The position numbers and the translations under genes were made by a program. 64,000 bases of DNA from the NCBI GenBank assembly GCA_026005015.1, contig BPKG01000006.1:1-64000 (forward strand), read 5' to 3'. Source of the DNA: Burkholderiales bacterium (GTDB lineage: Bacteria > Pseudomonadota > Gammaproteobacteria > Burkholderiales > UBA6910). Below the pieces are notes generated by a model. That model ran no database searches, had not been told where the DNA came from, and was given only the letters and a program-made list of their open reading frames with translations. Shown here one piece after another: positions 63,080 through 64,000 of the stretch. The stretch's first letter is position 1. Each line of letters begins with the position of its first letter.

Positions 63080-64000
63080 GTGGGAAAGATCACCGGATTC
63101 ATGGAGTACCGGCGCCTCCAGGAGGCTGCCGAGCCGCCCCGGGAGCGGGTGCGCCATTACCGGGAGTTCATCCGCCCCTTGAGCGACGAGGAGGCGGCCA
63201 TCCAGGGGGCGCGCTGCATGGATTGCGGCATTCCCTTTTGCATGCAGGGCTGTCCGGTCAACAACATCATTCCGGACTGGAACGACCTGGTGTACCGGGG
63301 CCGCTGGCGCGAGGCCATCGAGACCCTCCACTCCACCAACAACTTTCCCGAGTTCACGGGACGCGTCTGCCCGGCGCCCTGCGAGGAGGCGTGCACCCTG
63401 CGCATCAACGACGATCCGGTGGGCATCAAGTCCATCGAGCACGCCATCGCCGACAAGGCTTGGGAGATGGGCTGGGTCACGCCCCAGCCGCCCAAGCGCA
63501 AGACGGGCAAGCGCGTCGCCATCGTCGGCTCGGGGCCGGCGGGGCTCGCCTGCGCCCAGCAGTTGTCCCGGGCGGGACACGACGCGGTGGTGTTCGAGAA
63601 GGCCGACCGCATCGGCGGGCTGCTGCGCTACGGCATCCCGGACTTCAAGCTGGAGAAGTGGCTGATCGACCGGCGCCTCGCCCAAATGCAGGCCGAAGGC
63701 GTGGAATTCCGTCCCAACCATTACGTCGGCCCGGCAGATGGAGCGGAGAAGGACGGCCCCGTGACCGTCGTGGAGCCCCAGGAGCTGCTGGAAACCTTCG
63801 ACGCGGTGGTGCTGGCTGGCGGGGCGGAGCAGCCCCGGGACCTGCCCATTCCGGGGCGCGAGCTCGCGGGCATCCATTTCGCGATGGAGTTCCTGCCTCT
63901 GCAGAACCGGCGCGTGGCCGGGGACCAGAACGTGCCCGAGCTATGGGCCACCGGCAAGCACGTGATCATCATCGGCGGCGGCGATACCGGCTCCGACTGC
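63080..64000 (+). CDS. gltD: Glutamate synthase small subunit (partial, runs off right edge)
   Basis: 307 codons visible from the GTG at 63080. N-terminal Fe-S domain with cysteines in [20 protein letters not shown] and [11 protein letters not shown], then the FAD site [20 protein letters not shown] and [20 protein letters not shown]; the second dinucleotide motif [14 protein letters not shown] is at the edge. Transfers electrons from NADPH to GltB. 29 bp after gltB. Confidence 0.96.
   Translation, partial: MGKITGFMEYRRLQEAAEPPRERVRHYREFIRPLSDEEAAIQGARCMDCGIPFCMQGCPVNNIIPDWNDLVYRGRWREAIETLHSTNNFPEFTGRVCPAPCEEACTLRINDDPVGIKSIEHAIADKAWEMGWVTPQPPKRKTGKRVAIVGSGPAGLACAQQLSRAGHDAVVFEKADRIGGLLRYGIPDFKLEKWLIDRRLAQMQAEGVEFRPNHYVGPADGAEKDGPVTVVEPQELLETFDAVVLAGGAEQPRDLPIPGRELAGIHFAMEFLPLQNRRVAGDQNVPELWATGKHVIIIGGGDTGSDC

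Overview
The window looks like a high-GC betaproteobacterial chromosome. This rests on the core gene orders pilMNOPQ-aroK-aroB-dgt-gltBD, fis-purH-purD-hemF, lptD-surA-pdxA-rsmA with divergent amgK-murU, and thiD-thiE-hemL. The dabBA pair at the left end suggests an autotrophic, probably chemolithoautotrophic, lifestyle. I cannot name the genus.

Positions 1-12050 are accessory. A partial LysR regulator is divergent from dabB-dabA, a DAB-type energy-coupled inorganic carbon accumulation pair whose four zinc-site residues are all present. A transposase remnant follows, then a His-rich putative outer-membrane barrel with a small DUF2946-like protein, two abutting IS256-type remnants and a merR-like scrap. 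Next is an integron: intI at 10740-11735 reads rightward, and five cassettes with five recognisable attC sites (7231-10162) read leftward. From attI outward the cassettes encode a TspO/MBR protein, a frameshifted DUF3800 protein, a DUF1697 protein, an unknown lipoprotein and an unknown four-helix membrane protein. A tRNA-Ala(CGC), with its 3' end facing the island, closes this part.

Positions 12150-64000 are core genome. They hold lgt, ilvD, a PA2779/PA2778-type pair, a DUF255 protein and a small cytochrome c; the branched-chain amino-acid ABC operon livKHMGF; an NSS transporter with UPF0210 and ACT genes; hemF, purD, purH and fis; ubiH-like and pepP; the MurNAc recycling pair amgK-murU; and the outer-membrane biogenesis genes lptD and surA. 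These are followed by pdxA, rsmA, rubredoxin, thiD, thiE, hemL, cytochrome c4, engB and hemB, then mrcA (PBP1A), the type IV pilus genes pilM-Q, aroK, aroB, dgt, gltB and the start of gltD. Intergenic repeats of about 100 bp, one of them part of a larger inverted-repeat element, lie between livK and livH and between rsmA and the rubredoxin gene.

Many otherwise normal housekeeping genes (lgt, pilM, aroK, aroB, dgt, gltB and a nucleotidyltransferase) are broken by one- or two-base indels, mostly in G/C runs and concentrated at 55.8-61.3 kb. I read these mainly as sequence errors, so those genes are annotated across their frameshifts.
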